A stretch of DNA of 64,000 nt from Pelomonas sp. Root1444 (GCF_001426885.1 NZ_LMFP01000008.1:14220-78219), one strand, 5' to 3'. Numbered from the stretch's first letter, positions 1-10,631 are shown. Notes: generated by a model from the sequence alone, not told the origin. Made by a program: numbers and translations.

Positions 1-7
1 ACTGACC

Positions 8-928
8 ATGGACTGGATCCTCCTCACCGAACAAGCCCTCAACGGCCTCCAATTCGGCCTGATGCTCTTCCTGCTCGCCGCCGGCCTCACCCTCGTGTTC
101 GGCATCATGGACATGATCAACCTGGCCCATGGCTCGCTCTACATGGTTGGCGCCTACCTCGCCGCCGCCGTCGCTGCAGCCACCGGGTCCTTCCTGCTTG
201 CCGTCCTCGCAGCACTCGTGGGCACCGCCGTCCTCGGCATGGCCCTCGAAGTCACGCTGCTGCGCCGCCTCTACGCCCGAGACCACCTCAGCCAGGTTCT
301 CGCCACCTTCGCCCTCATCCTGATGCTCAACGAAGGCGTGCGCATCCTCTGGGGCGACCAGCCGCTGATGCTCAACACACCCGCCGCGCTGTCCGGCCCC
401 GTCGAGCTGCTGCCCGGCCTGCACTACCCCGCCTACCGCCTGCTCATCATCGGCGTGGGCCTGGCCGTCGCGCTGCTGCTGTGGGTGCTGGTCACGCGCA
501 CCCGCTACGGCGCGTGGGTGCGCGCCGGCGCGTCCAACCGCCCGATGGCCACGGCCATGGGCGTCAACATCCGTGCGCTGTTCACCGCCGTGTTCGGCTT
601 CGGCGCGGCGCTGTGCGCGCTGGCCGGCGCGCTGCTCGGGCCGCTGCTCGCGGTGCAGGTGGGCATGGGCGAAAGCATCCTCATCCTCGCCTTCGTCGTC
701 ATCGTCGTCGGCGGCATCGGCTCCGTGCGCGGCGCGCTGGTCGGCTCGCTGCTGGTCGGCGTCGTGGACACCGCCAGCCGCACGCTGCTGCCCGCCGCGC
801 TGCGCCAGCTCGCCTCGCCCGACGTCGCGTCCAACCTCGGCCCGGCGCTCGCCTCCATCCTCATCTACGTGCTGATGGCCGCCATCCTGTTCTGGAAGCC
901 GCGCGGCCTCTTCCCTGCGCATGGCTGA
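8..928 (+). CDS. livH: Branched-chain amino-acid-type ABC transporter permease LivH
   Basis: Inner-membrane permease of a LivHMGF-type (HAAT family) ABC importer. The 306-residue protein is hydrophobic throughout, with about eight likely membrane spans. It carries the family's early NLAHGSLYMVGAY segment (about residues 40-52) and a late GGIGSVRGALVGSLLVG cytoplasmic-loop segment that would contact the ATPases. The first in-frame ATG gives the usual LivH length. Its stop overlaps the livM start by 8 bases (ATGGCTGA), so translation is probably coupled. The periplasmic binding protein (LivK) is not in the window and may lie upstream. HAAT systems also import amides, urea and aromatic acids, so the substrate is open; the thioesterase and Rid genes downstream hint at something other than plain leucine/isoleucine/valine. 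Confidence 0.93.
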   Translation: MDWILLTEQALNGLQFGLMLFLLAAGLTLVFGIMDMINLAHGSLYMVGAYLAAAVAAATGSFLLAVLAALVGTAVLGMALEVTLLRRLYARDHLSQVLATFALILMLNEGVRILWGDQPLMLNTPAALSGPVELLPGLHYPAYRLLIIGVGLAVALLLWVLVTRTRYGAWVRAGASNRPMATAMGVNIRALFTAVFGFGAALCALAGALLGPLLAVQVGMGESILILAFVVIVVGGIGSVRGALVGSLLVGVVDTASRTLLPAALRQLASPDVASNLGPALASILIYVLMAAILFWKPRGLFPAHG

Positions 929-1871
929 CACACGCGCCCTCCACCACCGCGGCCTCGGGCGCTGGACCTGGGCGCTGCTGGCCGCGCTCGCCGCGCTGCC
1001 GCCGCTGCTGCAGGCCGCGGGCCTGGAGTTCTACACGGTGGTCGCGACGCGCATCCTCGTCTTCGCCATCGCCGCGTCCAGCCTCAACCTCATCCTCGGC
1101 TTCGGCGGCCTCGTGAGCTTCGGGCATGCGGCCTACATCGGCCTGGGCGCCTACACGGTCGGCGTGCTGATGGACGCTGGCATCACCTCCGCCTGGATCG
1201 CCTGGCCCGCGGCCATGGCGGTCAGCGCGCTGGCCGCGGCCGTCATCGGTGCCATCAGCCTGCGCACGCGCGGCGTGTACTTCATCATGATCACGCTGGC
1301 CTTCGCGCAGATGTTCTATTTCCTCGCCGTGTCGCTGAAGGCCTATGGCGGCGACGACGGCCTGCCGCTCGCGCAGCGCTCGGTGCCCGGGTTCGGCCTC
1401 GACCTGAAAGACGACGCCAGCTTCTACTGGGTGGCGCTCGCGCTGTTCGCCGCCGTGATGCTGGGCCTGCAGCGGCTCGTGAACTCGCCCTTCGGCTGGC
1501 TGCTGCAGGGCGCGCGCGAGAACGAGGTGCGCGTCGCCGCCGCCGGTGGCCGCGTGTTCGCCGTGCGTTGGCAGGCCTTCGTGCTGGCGGGCGCACTGGC
1601 CGGCCTGTCGGGCGCGCTGCTGGCGAATCTCAACGGCCTTGTCACGCCGCACCTGATGCACTGGTCGCAGTCCGGCCAGCTGATGGTGATGGTCATCATC
1701 GGCGGCGCGGGTGCGCTGTGGGGCGGGCCGCTGGGCGCGCTGGCGCTGCTGCTGCTGGAAGAGCTGTTGTCGGGGGTCACGCTGCACTGGCAGCTGGGTC
1801 TGGGCGCGTTGCTGCTGCTGGTCGTGCTGTACGCGCCCCGTGGCCTCGCAGGAGTGTGGCGCCGTGCTTGA
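921..1871 (+). CDS. livM: Branched-chain amino-acid-type ABC transporter permease LivM
   Basis: Second membrane permease of the Liv-type importer, 316 residues with multiple hydrophobic spans. The LivM-typical motif SFGHAAYIGLGAYTVG lies at about residues 66-81, and the GGAGALWGGPLGAL loop near the C-terminus corresponds to the ATPase-contact region. The start lies inside the livH 3' end and the stop overlaps the GTG start of livG, so the four transporter genes form one coupled transcription unit. Confidence 0.93.
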   Translation: MADTRALHHRGLGRWTWALLAALAALPPLLQAAGLEFYTVVATRILVFAIAASSLNLILGFGGLVSFGHAAYIGLGAYTVGVLMDAGITSAWIAWPAAMAVSALAAAVIGAISLRTRGVYFIMITLAFAQMFYFLAVSLKAYGGDDGLPLAQRSVPGFGLDLKDDASFYWVALALFAAVMLGLQRLVNSPFGWLLQGARENEVRVAAAGGRVFAVRWQAFVLAGALAGLSGALLANLNGLVTPHLMHWSQSGQLMVMVIIGGAGALWGGPLGALALLLLEELLSGVTLHWQLGLGALLLLVVLYAPRGLAGVWRRA

Positions 1872-2612
1872 GGTCAAACAGCTCGTCAAGCGCTTCGGCG
1901 CGCTGGCCGCGACCGATGGCGCCAGCTTCGACGTGCGGCCCGGCGAACTGCATGCGCTGATCGGCCCGAACGGCGCCGGCAAGACGACGTTGATCCACCA
2001 GATCTCCGGCGCGCTGCAGCCCGACGCTGGCGCCATCGTCTTCGACGGCCAGGACGTCACGCGCCAGGGCATGGCACGCCGCGTGCAGGCCGGCCTGGTG
2101 CGCAGCTTCCAGATCACCAGCCTGTTCAAGCCCTGCACCGTGCGGGACAACCTCGTGCTGGCGGTGCTCGCGCGGCGCGAGGGTGCGCCGTCGTGGTGGC
2201 GCAGCGCACGCACCGATGCGGCGGCGCAAGCGGAGGCCAACGCCTTGCTCGCGCGGGTCGGCCTGCACGCACAGGCGGACCGCATCGCCGGTGAGTTGGC
2301 GCATGGCGAGCAGCGCCAGCTCGAAGTGGGCCTGGCCCTGGCCGCACGGCCGCGCTTGCTGCTGCTGGACGAGCCGCTGGCCGGCATGGGCCCGGACGAG
2401 TCCGCGCGCATGGTGGCGCTGCTGCAGGCGCTCAAGTCGCAAGGCCTGACGCTGCTCCTCGTCGAGCACGACATGGACGCGGTGTTTCGCCTGGCCGACC
2501 GCATCTCGACGCTGGTCGGCGGCCGGGTCATCGCCAGCGGCTCGCCCGCGGCCATCCGCGAGCACCCCGAGGTGCGCCGTGCCTACCTGGGCGATGAGCT
2601 GGAGGCTGCGTC

Positions 2613-2616
<4 letters not shown>
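1864..2616 (+). CDS. livG: Branched-chain amino-acid-type ABC transporter ATP-binding protein LivG
   Basis: ATPase subunit of the Liv-type importer, about 250 residues. Walker A is GPNGAGKTT (about residues 33-41), the signature appears as the variant LAHGEQRQLEVG rather than LSGGQ, Walker B is LLLLDEPLAG, the H-loop is VEHDMD, and the LivG-typical YLGD lies near the C-terminus. The reading frame is open further upstream, but the GTG at 1864 is chosen because it starts exactly at the conserved LEVKQLVKRFG segment and overlaps the livM stop by 8 bases. The stop overlaps the livF start by 4 bases. Confidence 0.92.
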
Positions 2617-3325
<709 letters not shown>

Positions 3326-3329
<4 letters not shown>

Positions 3330-3763
3330 GCGGCTTCGCCTACCAGCGTGAACAGCTCGTGCGCTTCGGCCATTGCGATCCGGCCGGCATCGCCTACTAC
3401 CCGCGCTATTTCGAGATGCTCAACGAGCTGATCGAGGACTGGTTCGCGCACGACCTCGGCCTGCCGTTCGACGTGCTGATCGGCCAACGCCAGGTCGGCA
3501 TGCCCACGGCGCAGCTGGACACGCGCTTCCTGCGCGTCAGCCGCCACGGCGACCGGCTCGTGCAGCGCATCCGCATCGAGCGCCTGGGTGGGGGCTCGAT
3601 GACGCTGCGCGTCACGTTCGACGGTGGTGACGGCATGCGCGTCGAGTTCACGCAGGTGCTGGTCTGCACTTCGCTGGCCACGCACAGGCCGCAGGCCTTT
3701 CCCGACGACCTGCGTGCCGCGCTGCAGCGCTCGCTCGCCGCACAACAGGAGACAACCCCATGA
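3326..3763 (+). CDS. Acyl-CoA thioesterase, 4-hydroxybenzoyl-CoA thioesterase-like (hot-dog fold)
   Basis: A 145-residue single-domain hot-dog protein, predicted to hydrolyse a small acyl- or aroyl-CoA thioester in the cytoplasm. The N-terminal VRFGHCDPAGIAYYPRYFEM segment is the family's active-site stretch, with the catalytic Asp in DPAGIAYYPRY. The reading frame extends far upstream through livF, but the ATG at 3326 overlaps the livF stop (ATGA) and gives the normal family length. Co-transcription with a Liv-type importer suggests uptake and CoA-dependent catabolism of an aromatic or amide compound. No CoA ligase or oxygenase is in view to fix the pathway, so substrate is inference only. 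Confidence 0.88.
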
Positions 3764-4170
3764 TCAAGCAAATCCTGCAGCCTGCCGGCTGGACCCAGCC
3801 GCGCGGCTATGCCAACGGCGTCGCGGCCAGCGGCCGCCAGGTGTTCGTCGCCGGCCAGATCGGCTGGAACGAGCGCTGCGAGTTCGACAGCGACGACTTC
3901 ATCGCCCAGGTGCGCCAGACGCTGCTCAACATCCGCGCCGTGCTGACCGAGGCGCAGGCCCAGCCCGAGCACATCGTGCGCATGACCTGGTACCTCATCG
4001 ACAAGCGCGAATACATCGCCCGCGGCCGCGAGGTGGGCCAGGCCTACCGCGAGGTGCTGGGCCGCGACTACGGCATCGCGATGAGCGCCGTGCAGGTGGC
4101 GGCGCTGATGGAGGACCGGGCCAAGGTGGAGATCGAGGTCACGGCGGTGGTGCCCGCCGCGGCGCCCTGA
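3760..4170 (+). CDS. Rid-family (YjgF/YER057c/UK114) protein, non-archetypal
   Basis: A 136-residue protein with the Rid-family fold signals: VFVAGQIGWN near residue 29, QVRQTLLNIRAVLTEAQA, MTWYLIDKREYIA, and the C-terminal VQVAALMEDRAKVEIEVTAV. Archetypal RidA hydrolyses reactive imine/enamine intermediates using a conserved Arg (E. coli Arg105 in PARSCVEV). At the matching position here I read MSAVQV, so that Arg seems absent. This points to one of the other Rid subfamilies, which often sit in catabolic operons and may lack imine deaminase activity. The start overlaps the thioesterase stop by 4 bases, making it the last gene of the liv unit. Confidence 0.88.
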   Translation: MIKQILQPAGWTQPRGYANGVAASGRQVFVAGQIGWNERCEFDSDDFIAQVRQTLLNIRAVLTEAQAQPEHIVRMTWYLIDKREYIARGREVGQAYREVLGRDYGIAMSAVQVAALMEDRAKVEIEVTAVVPAAAP

Positions 4171-4201
4171 ATCGCATGCAGCGCGGGAGCGCCGGGCGGC
4201 C

Positions 4202-4947
<746 letters not shown>

Positions 4948-4951
<4 letters not shown>

Positions 4952-5793
4952 GCGGCGCTCCACGCGGCGTCGCGCTGCAGTACCGGCAGCACGGCGCGGG
5001 GGTGGCGCAGGCTGGGCAGCGACGCCATCAGGCCCCGCGTGTAGGGGTGGCTGGCCTGCGGCAGGTCGGCAGCGGCCAGCGTCTCGACGATGCGCCCGGC
5101 GTACATGACCAGCACGCGGTCGCAGAAATGCTTCACCAGGTTCAGGTCATGGCTGATGAAGAGCAGGGCCAGGCCCTGCTCGGCCACCAGTTCGTCCAGC
5201 AGGCCGAGCACCTCCTGGCGCACCGAGACGTCCAGCGCCGAGGTCGGTTCGTCGGCGATCAGCAGTTGCGGGCGCTGCGCCAGCATCATCGCGATCATCA
5301 CGCGCTGGCCCATGCCGCCCGACACCTCGTGCGGGTACTGCGCGGCCACTCGCTTGGGCTCGCGGATGCGCACGCGCGCCAGCAGGGCTTCGACGCGCTC
5401 ATCGCACTCCGCGCGCTGCACCTTGCCGTCGCGCTGCACCGCCTCGCCGATCTGGCGACCGATGCTCATGACCGGGTTCAGCGAGTATTTCGGGTCCTGC
5501 ATGATCATCGACAGCCGCCGGCCGCGCAGGGCTTGCATGTCGCGCTCGCCGGCCCGCAGCAGGTCGATGCCGTCGAACTGCAGCCGCTCGGCGCTGATGC
5601 GGGCCTGCTGTGGCAGCAGCTTCAGCAGCGCGCGGCCGACGGTCGTCTTGCCCGAGCCGGATTCGCCGACGACGGCCAGCTTCTCGCGGCCGAGCGTGAA
5701 GGACACGCCGCGCACCACCGGCACGGGCGCTGCGGGCGTGCCGTAGGCCACTTGCAGGCCCTGGACCTGGAGCAGGGGGGCGGCAGTCGTCAT
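4948..5793 (-). CDS. Peptide/opine-type ABC importer ATP-binding protein (OppD/DppD-like)
   Basis: First ATPase of the importer, 281 residues. Walker A is GESGSGKTT, the MIMQDPKYSLNPVMSIG stretch is typical of OppD/DppD, the signature reads VSGGMGQRVMIAMML (canonical Q replaced by M, as is common in this subfamily), and Walker B is [14 protein letters not shown]-terminal segment TRGLMASLPSL resembles the start of the family's C-terminal extension. The reading frame is open well upstream; the ATG at 5793 is chosen because it overlaps the permease stop by 4 bases and begins directly before the conserved N-terminus. Confidence 0.9.
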
Positions 5794-6677
5794 GAACTTT
5801 GGCGCGGGTCGAGCGCGTCGTTGAGGCCGTCGCCGAGCAGGTTGAAGGCCATGCTGACGGCCAGGATGGCCGCACCCGGGGCGGCCACGGTCCACCAGCT
5901 GTCCAGCATGTAGCGGCGGCCTTCGGAGATCATCGAGCCCCACTCCGGCAGCGGCGGCTGCGCGCCCAGGCCGAGGAAGCCCAGGCCGGCCGCCGTCAGC
6001 ACGACCGAGGCCATGTTCATCGTCAGCCGCACCAGCACTGAAGGCAGGCACAGTGGTGTGAGGTGGCGCCACAGCACGCGCAGGTGCGAGGCGCCCTGCA
6101 GCTGGGCCGCGACGATGAAGTCGGCATGGCGCAACGTCATGGCTTCGGCGCGAGCCAGGCGCGCGATGGCCGGCCAGGCGGTCAGCGCGATGGCCAGCAC
6201 CGCGTGGTCCAGCCCCGGGCCCAAAGCCGCAACGAAGGCCAGCGCCAGCACCAGGCTGGGGAAGGACAGGAACACGTCGGCCACGCGCATGCACAGCACG
6301 TCGACGCGGCCGCCGAAGTAGCCCGACACCACGCCGATGGCCATGCCCAGCGGGCCGACGACGACCGTCACCAGCGTGACGATGAACAGCGTGATGCGCG
6401 TGCCGTGCACGAGTCGGCTGAAGACGTCGCGGCCGAACTCGTCGGTGCCGAACCAGTGCGCGGCGCCCGGCGGCAGCAGGGCGGCGTCCAGCTGCTGGCG
6501 CAGTGGGTCGTGCGTGGCGATCCACGGCGCGAACAAGGCCACCAGCACCAGCAGCGCGATGACGGCCACGCCGATCGCCGTGAGCGGGTTGCCGAGGAGC
6601 TTGCGCGCGGTGGCGGCGGCTTCCACGCGCCAGGCCTGCCAGGGGCCAGCCGGCGCGGGGAGGGCGGAAGTGGTCAT
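5790..6677 (-). CDS. Peptide/opine-type ABC importer permease (OppC/DppC-like)
   Basis: A 295-residue membrane permease. After a first span near residues 30-50 it carries the DppC/OppC-typical HDPLRQQLDAALLPPGAAHWFGTDEFGRDVFSR segment (quoted in part), then several spans and the EAA loop (EAMTLRHADFIVAAQLQGAS). The C-terminus GLGFLGLGAQPPLPEWG is a family hallmark. The start overlaps the DppB-like permease stop (ATGA), matching the tight packing of the operon. Confidence 0.91.
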   Translation of the reverse strand: MTTSALPAPAGPWQAWRVEAAATARKLLGNPLTAIGVAVIALLVLVALFAPWIATHDPLRQQLDAALLPPGAAHWFGTDEFGRDVFSRLVHGTRITLFIVTLVTVVVGPLGMAIGVVSGYFGGRVDVLCMRVADVFLSFPSLVLALAFVAALGPGLDHAVLAIALTAWPAIARLARAEAMTLRHADFIVAAQLQGASHLRVLWRHLTPLCLPSVLVRLTMNMASVVLTAAGLGFLGLGAQPPLPEWGSMISEGRRYMLDSWWTVAAPGAAILAVSMAFNLLGDGLNDALDPRQSS

Positions 6678-7681
6678 GAGCGGGCCCTCGGGTCGAAGAC
6701 GCGGTAGAGCGTGTCGGCAGTCAGGTTGAGCGCGACGAAGAGCAGGCCGATGACCAGCACCGAGCCCATCACCGCGTTCATGTCGCCCAGCAGCAGGCTG
6801 CCGGTCAGGTAGCTGCCGAAGCCGGGCCAGCCGAACACCGTCTCCACCAGCACGGCGCCTTCCAGCAGGCCGCCGTAGGCCAGCGCGAGGATGGTCAGCA
6901 GCTGCACGCGGATGTTCAGGAAGGCATGGCCCCACACCACCTGGCGGCGGCTCAGGCCCTTGACGCGCGCGGTGGTGATGTATTCCTGGTTCAGCTGCGC
7001 CAGCATGAAGCTGCGCGTCATGCGGCTCAGATACGCCATCGAGTGCAGCCCCAGCACGCAGGCCGGCAGCAGCAGGTGGCGCAGCGCGCTCTGCAAAGCC
7101 GCGGTGTCGCCCGCCAGCAGCGTGTCGACCAGCATCAGGCCGGTGAGGCGCGGCACCGCGCCCTCGAAGCCCAGGCCGATGCGGCCGATGCCGCCGGCCC
7201 AGCCCAGCCAGGCGTAGAACACCAGCAGACCCATCATGCCGAACCAGAACACCGGCGTGGAATGACCTGCCAGGCCCACGACGCGGGCGATGTGATCCGG
7301 CCAGCGCTTGTGGTGGCTGGCGGCCCAGACGCCCAGCGGCACGCCCAGCAGCGCGCCGAGCAGGATGGCCAGCGTGGCCAGCTCGATGGTGGCGGGCAGC
7401 ACGCGTGCGAGGTCTTCGGTGACGGGGCGGCCAGTCAGTAGCGCGCGGCCCAGGTCGCCCTGCACCAGGTCGCCGAGATAACGGCCGAACTGCACCCACA
7501 GCGGCCGGTCCAGGCCGAGCTGCCTGTAGACCTGCTCGTAGGTCGCGCGGTCCGCGTCGGGGCCGACGATGGCCAGCACCGGGTCCAGCGGCATCACGCG
7601 GCCGATCATGAAGGTCAGCAGCAGCAGGCCCAGCAAGGCCAGGCCGGCGCTCGAACCGCCGCGAATCCATTTCACGCTCAT
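6674..7681 (-). CDS. Peptide/opine-type ABC importer permease (OppB/DppB-like)
   Basis: A 335-residue permease with a first hydrophobic span (GLALLGLLLLTFMIGRVM), the family's periplasmic QLGLDRPLWVQFGRYL segment, and an EAA loop near TTARVKGLSRRQVVWGHAFLN. The C-terminus GLLFVALNLTADTLYRVFDPRAR is characteristic of DppB/OppB. The frame is open far upstream through the binding-protein gene; the ATG at 7681 overlaps that gene's stop by 4 bases and gives the standard length. Confidence 0.91.
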   Translation of the reverse strand: MSVKWIRGGSSAGLALLGLLLLTFMIGRVMPLDPVLAIVGPDADRATYEQVYRQLGLDRPLWVQFGRYLGDLVQGDLGRALLTGRPVTEDLARVLPATIELATLAILLGALLGVPLGVWAASHHKRWPDHIARVVGLAGHSTPVFWFGMMGLLVFYAWLGWAGGIGRIGLGFEGAVPRLTGLMLVDTLLAGDTAALQSALRHLLLPACVLGLHSMAYLSRMTRSFMLAQLNQEYITTARVKGLSRRQVVWGHAFLNIRVQLLTILALAYGGLLEGAVLVETVFGWPGFGSYLTGSLLLGDMNAVMGSVLVIGLLFVALNLTADTLYRVFDPRARS

Positions 7682-9312
7682 GAGCGGCGGCCTTCCTTGC
7701 AGACCTCGCGCAGCCGCGTCGCGCCGCTCGGGTGGCCGTGGTAGCCGCGGACCGCGCGCCGCAGCACCTGCGTGTCGAGCATCTGCGCGATGGGCTGGAT
7801 GGCGCCGACCTGGGCGTCGAAGCGCTGCTGCGCCTGGCGATAGAGGTCGGCCTGTGCGGCGGCGTCGGGCGTCAGCAGTGCGCGCTCGATGAGGCCGTTC
7901 AGCGCGGCGTCCGCATAGCCGGTGCGCCAGCCCTGGAAATTGCTCAGGCGCGCGCTGTCGCGGTTGTCGGGGTTGTAGACCAGTGCGCGCAGGCTGGAGT
8001 GCGGATGCGCCTCGGCGCCGCCGCCGCCGCGGCCCACGACGATCTCGAAGCTGCGCTCGCGCATCGAGCCGTACACCTGGTTGCCAGTGCCCGGCAGGAT
8101 GCTGGCGCGGATGCCGCCCTGCGCCAGTGTGGCCTGCAGGCTGGTGGCGATGCCGGTGAAGGGCGCCTCGGCGACGACGCGGATGGTCGTGTCGAACCCT
8201 TCGGGCAGGCCCGCCTCGGCAAGCAGCTTGCGCGCGGCTGCAGGGTCGAAGCGGTAATCGGGCTGCGGCAGCGAAGCGGGCAGGCCGGGCGGCACGGGCC
8301 GCATCTGCAGCTCGCCGTAGAAGGGCAGCACGCCGCTGGCGACGCCCTGGAAATCGATCAGATGACGCAGCACCGCGCGGCGCACGCGCTCGTCGGCATA
8401 GCGCGGATGGCGGGCGTTGACGGCCACGTAATACATCGTGGCACGGCGCACTTCCTCGACGACGAGGTCGGGCCGCTTCGCCAGCGCGCGCACGTCGGGC
8501 GCCGACATGCCGCCGGCCACGTCCAGGTCGCCGCGCATCAGCATCAGCCGCAGCGTCTGCGACTCGGTCATGTGGCGGAACACGACGCGGCGCAGCTTGG
8601 CGGCCGGCTGCCAGTGGTGGGCCGCGCGGCGCATCGTCAGCAGCTCCTTGGGCCGCCATTCCTCCAGCTCGAAGGCGCCGGAGCCGGCGGCGTGCGTGGT
8701 CAGCCAGGCGTTGCCGAGGTCGCCGCGCTGCTCGTGGGCCAGCACGGCCTCGCGGTCGATCACATAGCCGCTCATCGAGGTGGCCAGCGTCATCAGCACC
8801 AGCGTCGGGTCGGTGGGTTGGGGCAGGTCCAGCACCAGCGTCTGGGCATCCTCGGCGCGGATGTGGGTGGCCGCATTGGCGGCGGTGAAGCCGTAGCTCT
8901 TCCAGACCGAGGCCAGTGCGAGGTTGAGCTTCAGCACCCGGTGCAGCGACCAGGCCGCATGCGCCGCCGTCAGCGGCCTGCCGCTGGCGAAGCGCACGTC
9001 GGCGCGCAAGTTCAGCGTGATGCGCCGGCCGCCTTCGCCGACGCTCCACGATTGCGCGAGGCTGGGGCGCAGCCGCGTCGCATCGGCGGCCTCCACTTCG
9101 AGCAGGCTGTCATACAGATTGCAGGCGACGGTGGCCGCATCCAGGCCCGTGGCGGCCGCCGGGTCGAGCGAGAGCAGGTTGTTCATGCTCATGCCGATCA
9201 GCAGCTGGTCGTCGGGCGAGCCGGCGTGCGCGGTGCCCCAGCCGGCGGCGAGCAGCGCGGGCAGCGCGAGCAGAGGGCGGCGGCGCAGGGGCCGCTGGGA
9301 TGCCAGGAACAT
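7678..9312 (-). CDS. Periplasmic substrate-binding protein of peptide/opine-type ABC importer (SBP family 5)
   Basis: A 544-residue extracytoplasmic binding protein. The N-terminus (residues 1-30) has an arginine-rich stretch, a hydrophobic core and an AHA cleavage site, so it is exported. Family-5 features include LLSLDPAAATGLDAATVACNLYDSL near the N-terminus, the LRADVRFASGRPLTAAHAAWS motif, and VRRAVLRHLID. Family-5 proteins bind di/oligopeptides, nickel, opines, and in some operons sugar or sugar-acid derivatives. The gene starts 10 bases after the enolase-superfamily gene, so the importer probably brings in that enzyme's substrate or a conjugate of it. Confidence 0.9.
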   Translation of the reverse strand: MFLASQRPLRRRPLLALPALLAAGWGTAHAGSPDDQLLIGMSMNNLLSLDPAAATGLDAATVACNLYDSLLEVEAADATRLRPSLAQSWSVGEGGRRITLNLRADVRFASGRPLTAAHAAWSLHRVLKLNLALASVWKSYGFTAANAATHIRAEDAQTLVLDLPQPTDPTLVLMTLATSMSGYVIDREAVLAHEQRGDLGNAWLTTHAAGSGAFELEEWRPKELLTMRRAAHHWQPAAKLRRVVFRHMTESQTLRLMLMRGDLDVAGGMSAPDVRALAKRPDLVVEEVRRATMYYVAVNARHPRYADERVRRAVLRHLIDFQGVASGVLPFYGELQMRPVPPGLPASLPQPDYRFDPAAARKLLAEAGLPEGFDTTIRVVAEAPFTGIATSLQATLAQGGIRASILPGTGNQVYGSMRERSFEIVVGRGGGGAEAHPHSSLRALVYNPDNRDSARLSNFQGWRTGYADAALNGLIERALLTPDAAAQADLYRQAQQRFDAQVGAIQPIAQMLDTQVLRRAVRGYHGHPSGATRLREVCKEGRRS

Positions 9313-9322
9313 GGCGGCGCGC

Positions 9323-10480
9323 TCAATAGGTGGCGACGGTGTGGCGGGCGATGTAGTCGAAGTTGATGTCCTCGCCGAGGCCCGGGCCCTTGGGCAGCGC
9401 GACGAAGCCGTCGGCGTCCATCGGGTCGACGATGGCGTTCAGATAGGCCGGCACCTCGTCGTAGTCCAGGAACGGGTGCAGCAGCCCGCGCTCGTACCAG
9501 CGGCAGTTGCGGATCGCACCACAGACGGCGAGGTTGGGCGCGCCGTTGCCGTGCACCTCGCAGTTCATGCCGAAGGACTCGGCCAGGTGGGCGACCTTCA
9601 TCGTCGGGCCGATGCCGCCGCAGCCGGTGACGCCGGCGCGCAGGATGTCGCTGGCGCCGGCCTTGACCCAGTCGGCGCGCGCGTAGTGCTTGCCCGACAG
9701 GCTCTCCGGGCCCAGCAGAGGCACATCCAGCTGGCCCGCCAGCCAGGCGTAGGACGCCGTGCTCTGCTCGTTCATCATTTCCTCGAACCAGGCGAACCCC
9801 AGCTCCTCCAGCGCGCGGCCAATGCGCAGCGCGTCGGTGCGGCTGTACTCGTGATAGCCGTCGAGCATGAGCTCGATGTCCGGGCCCACGGCCTCGCGCA
9901 CAGCGGTGCAAGCCTTGATGTCCATGCCGGGGTTGGGCGCGAAGGACACCGGCGGCATCCAGGTGTGCAGCTTGATGGCTTTGTAGCCACGCTCCACCAG
10001 CCGCAGCGCAAAGGCGGCGTACTCCTCGGGCGTGGACAAGCCACCGGCCAGCTCGTCGCCGCACATGGTGCTGCCGTAAGCCGGCACCTTGTCGCGGTAG
10101 CCGCCGAGCAACTGGTGGACCGGCACACCCAGCGTGCGGCCGATCAGGTCGAACAGCGCGCTGTCCACCGCGCCCAGCGCGCGGTCGGTCAGCTGGCCGG
10201 CGCTGCCGCGCTGCCAGTGCTCCAGCTCGCACCAGAGCTTCTCGCGCTGCAGCGCGTCGCCGCCCACCAGCACGCGGCGCACGAACTGGTCCAGCACATG
10301 CGGCCGCACGACCTGCGGCGGGGCGAAGCAGTGGCCTTCGACACCGTCGGTGCTGCGGATGCTCAGCAGCGCCAGCCTGGCCTGGCTCAGCGGGCCCGGG
10401 TGGGAGTGGCCGGCCGCGTCCACCGAGCGGCGCGTCGGGTGGGTGAACTCGACGGCGCGGATGCTTTCTATCTTGATCAT
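9323..10480 (-). CDS. Mandelate racemase/muconate lactonizing enzyme family protein (enolase superfamily)
   Basis: A 385-residue enolase-superfamily enzyme, with an N-terminal capping domain followed by a barrel. Likely catalytic residues are Lys170 and His172 (KLHTW, the KxK/KxH base position), metal ligands Asp207 (MLDGYHEY), Glu233/234 (FEEM) and Glu259 (GPES), then Asp278 and His310 (CEVHGNG) as a second acid/base pair. This set fits the mandelate racemase subgroup, which includes acid-sugar dehydratases and racemases; I cannot assign the substrate. The start at 10480 is preferred over an in-frame ATG at 10606, because the extra residues are unlike the family and span the divergent regulatory region. 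It heads an operon with the peptide-type importer. Confidence 0.88.
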   Translation of the reverse strand: MIKIESIRAVEFTHPTRRSVDAAGHSHPGPLSQARLALLSIRSTDGVEGHCFAPPQVVRPHVLDQFVRRVLVGGDALQREKLWCELEHWQRGSAGQLTDRALGAVDSALFDLIGRTLGVPVHQLLGGYRDKVPAYGSTMCGDELAGGLSTPEEYAAFALRLVERGYKAIKLHTWMPPVSFAPNPGMDIKACTAVREAVGPDIELMLDGYHEYSRTDALRIGRALEELGFAWFEEMMNEQSTASYAWLAGQLDVPLLGPESLSGKHYARADWVKAGASDILRAGVTGCGGIGPTMKVAHLAESFGMNCEVHGNGAPNLAVCGAIRNCRWYERGLLHPFLDYDEVPAYLNAIVDPMDADGFVALPKGPGLGEDINFDYIARHTVATY

Positions 10481-10496
10481 TTGATTATCAACGTCA

Positions 10497-10509
10497 GTCG
10501 TCTGATGAC
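10497..10509. promoter_or_regulatory. FadR/GntR-type operator-like palindrome, enolase side
   Basis: GTCGTCTGATGAC is a 13-base inverted repeat (GTCGTC-T-GATGAC) with one imperfect pair. It lies 17 bases upstream of the enolase-superfamily start and closely matches a second copy at 10619-10631. FadR-subfamily GntR proteins commonly bind short palindromes of the TNGTCNNACNA type, so the divergent GntR gene is the natural candidate. Binding is inference. Confidence 0.6.
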
Positions 10510-10618
10510 TTGCAGTGTAGGGTTGCTCGGCACGGATGCCAATGCACATTGGGGAAATTCGCCTTAGTTCAGGGTTTCCGATGATTCGCATGATTTTTCG
10601 GCTCATATACTGAAGTCA

Positions 10619-10631
10619 GTCGTCAGACAAC
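10619..10631. promoter_or_regulatory. FadR/GntR-type operator-like palindrome, regulator side
   Basis: GTCGTCAGACAAC is an inverted repeat (GTCGTC-A-GACAAC) with one imperfect pair, 23 bases upstream of the GntR start. It shares the AGTCGTC half-site with the copy at 10497-10509; the centres are 122 bases apart. The pair brackets the divergent promoter region, suggesting joint control of the enolase/importer operon and autoregulation. Confidence 0.6.

Noticed and set aside
1711-1863. Longer livG open frame
   Set aside because: The added N-terminus is an out-of-frame translation of livM, and the GTG at 1864 fits the conserved start.
10481-10606. Upstream ATG (10606) as start of the enolase-superfamily gene
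   Set aside because: It would make the operator-like palindrome at 10497-10509 coding and add a non-homologous 42-residue leader.
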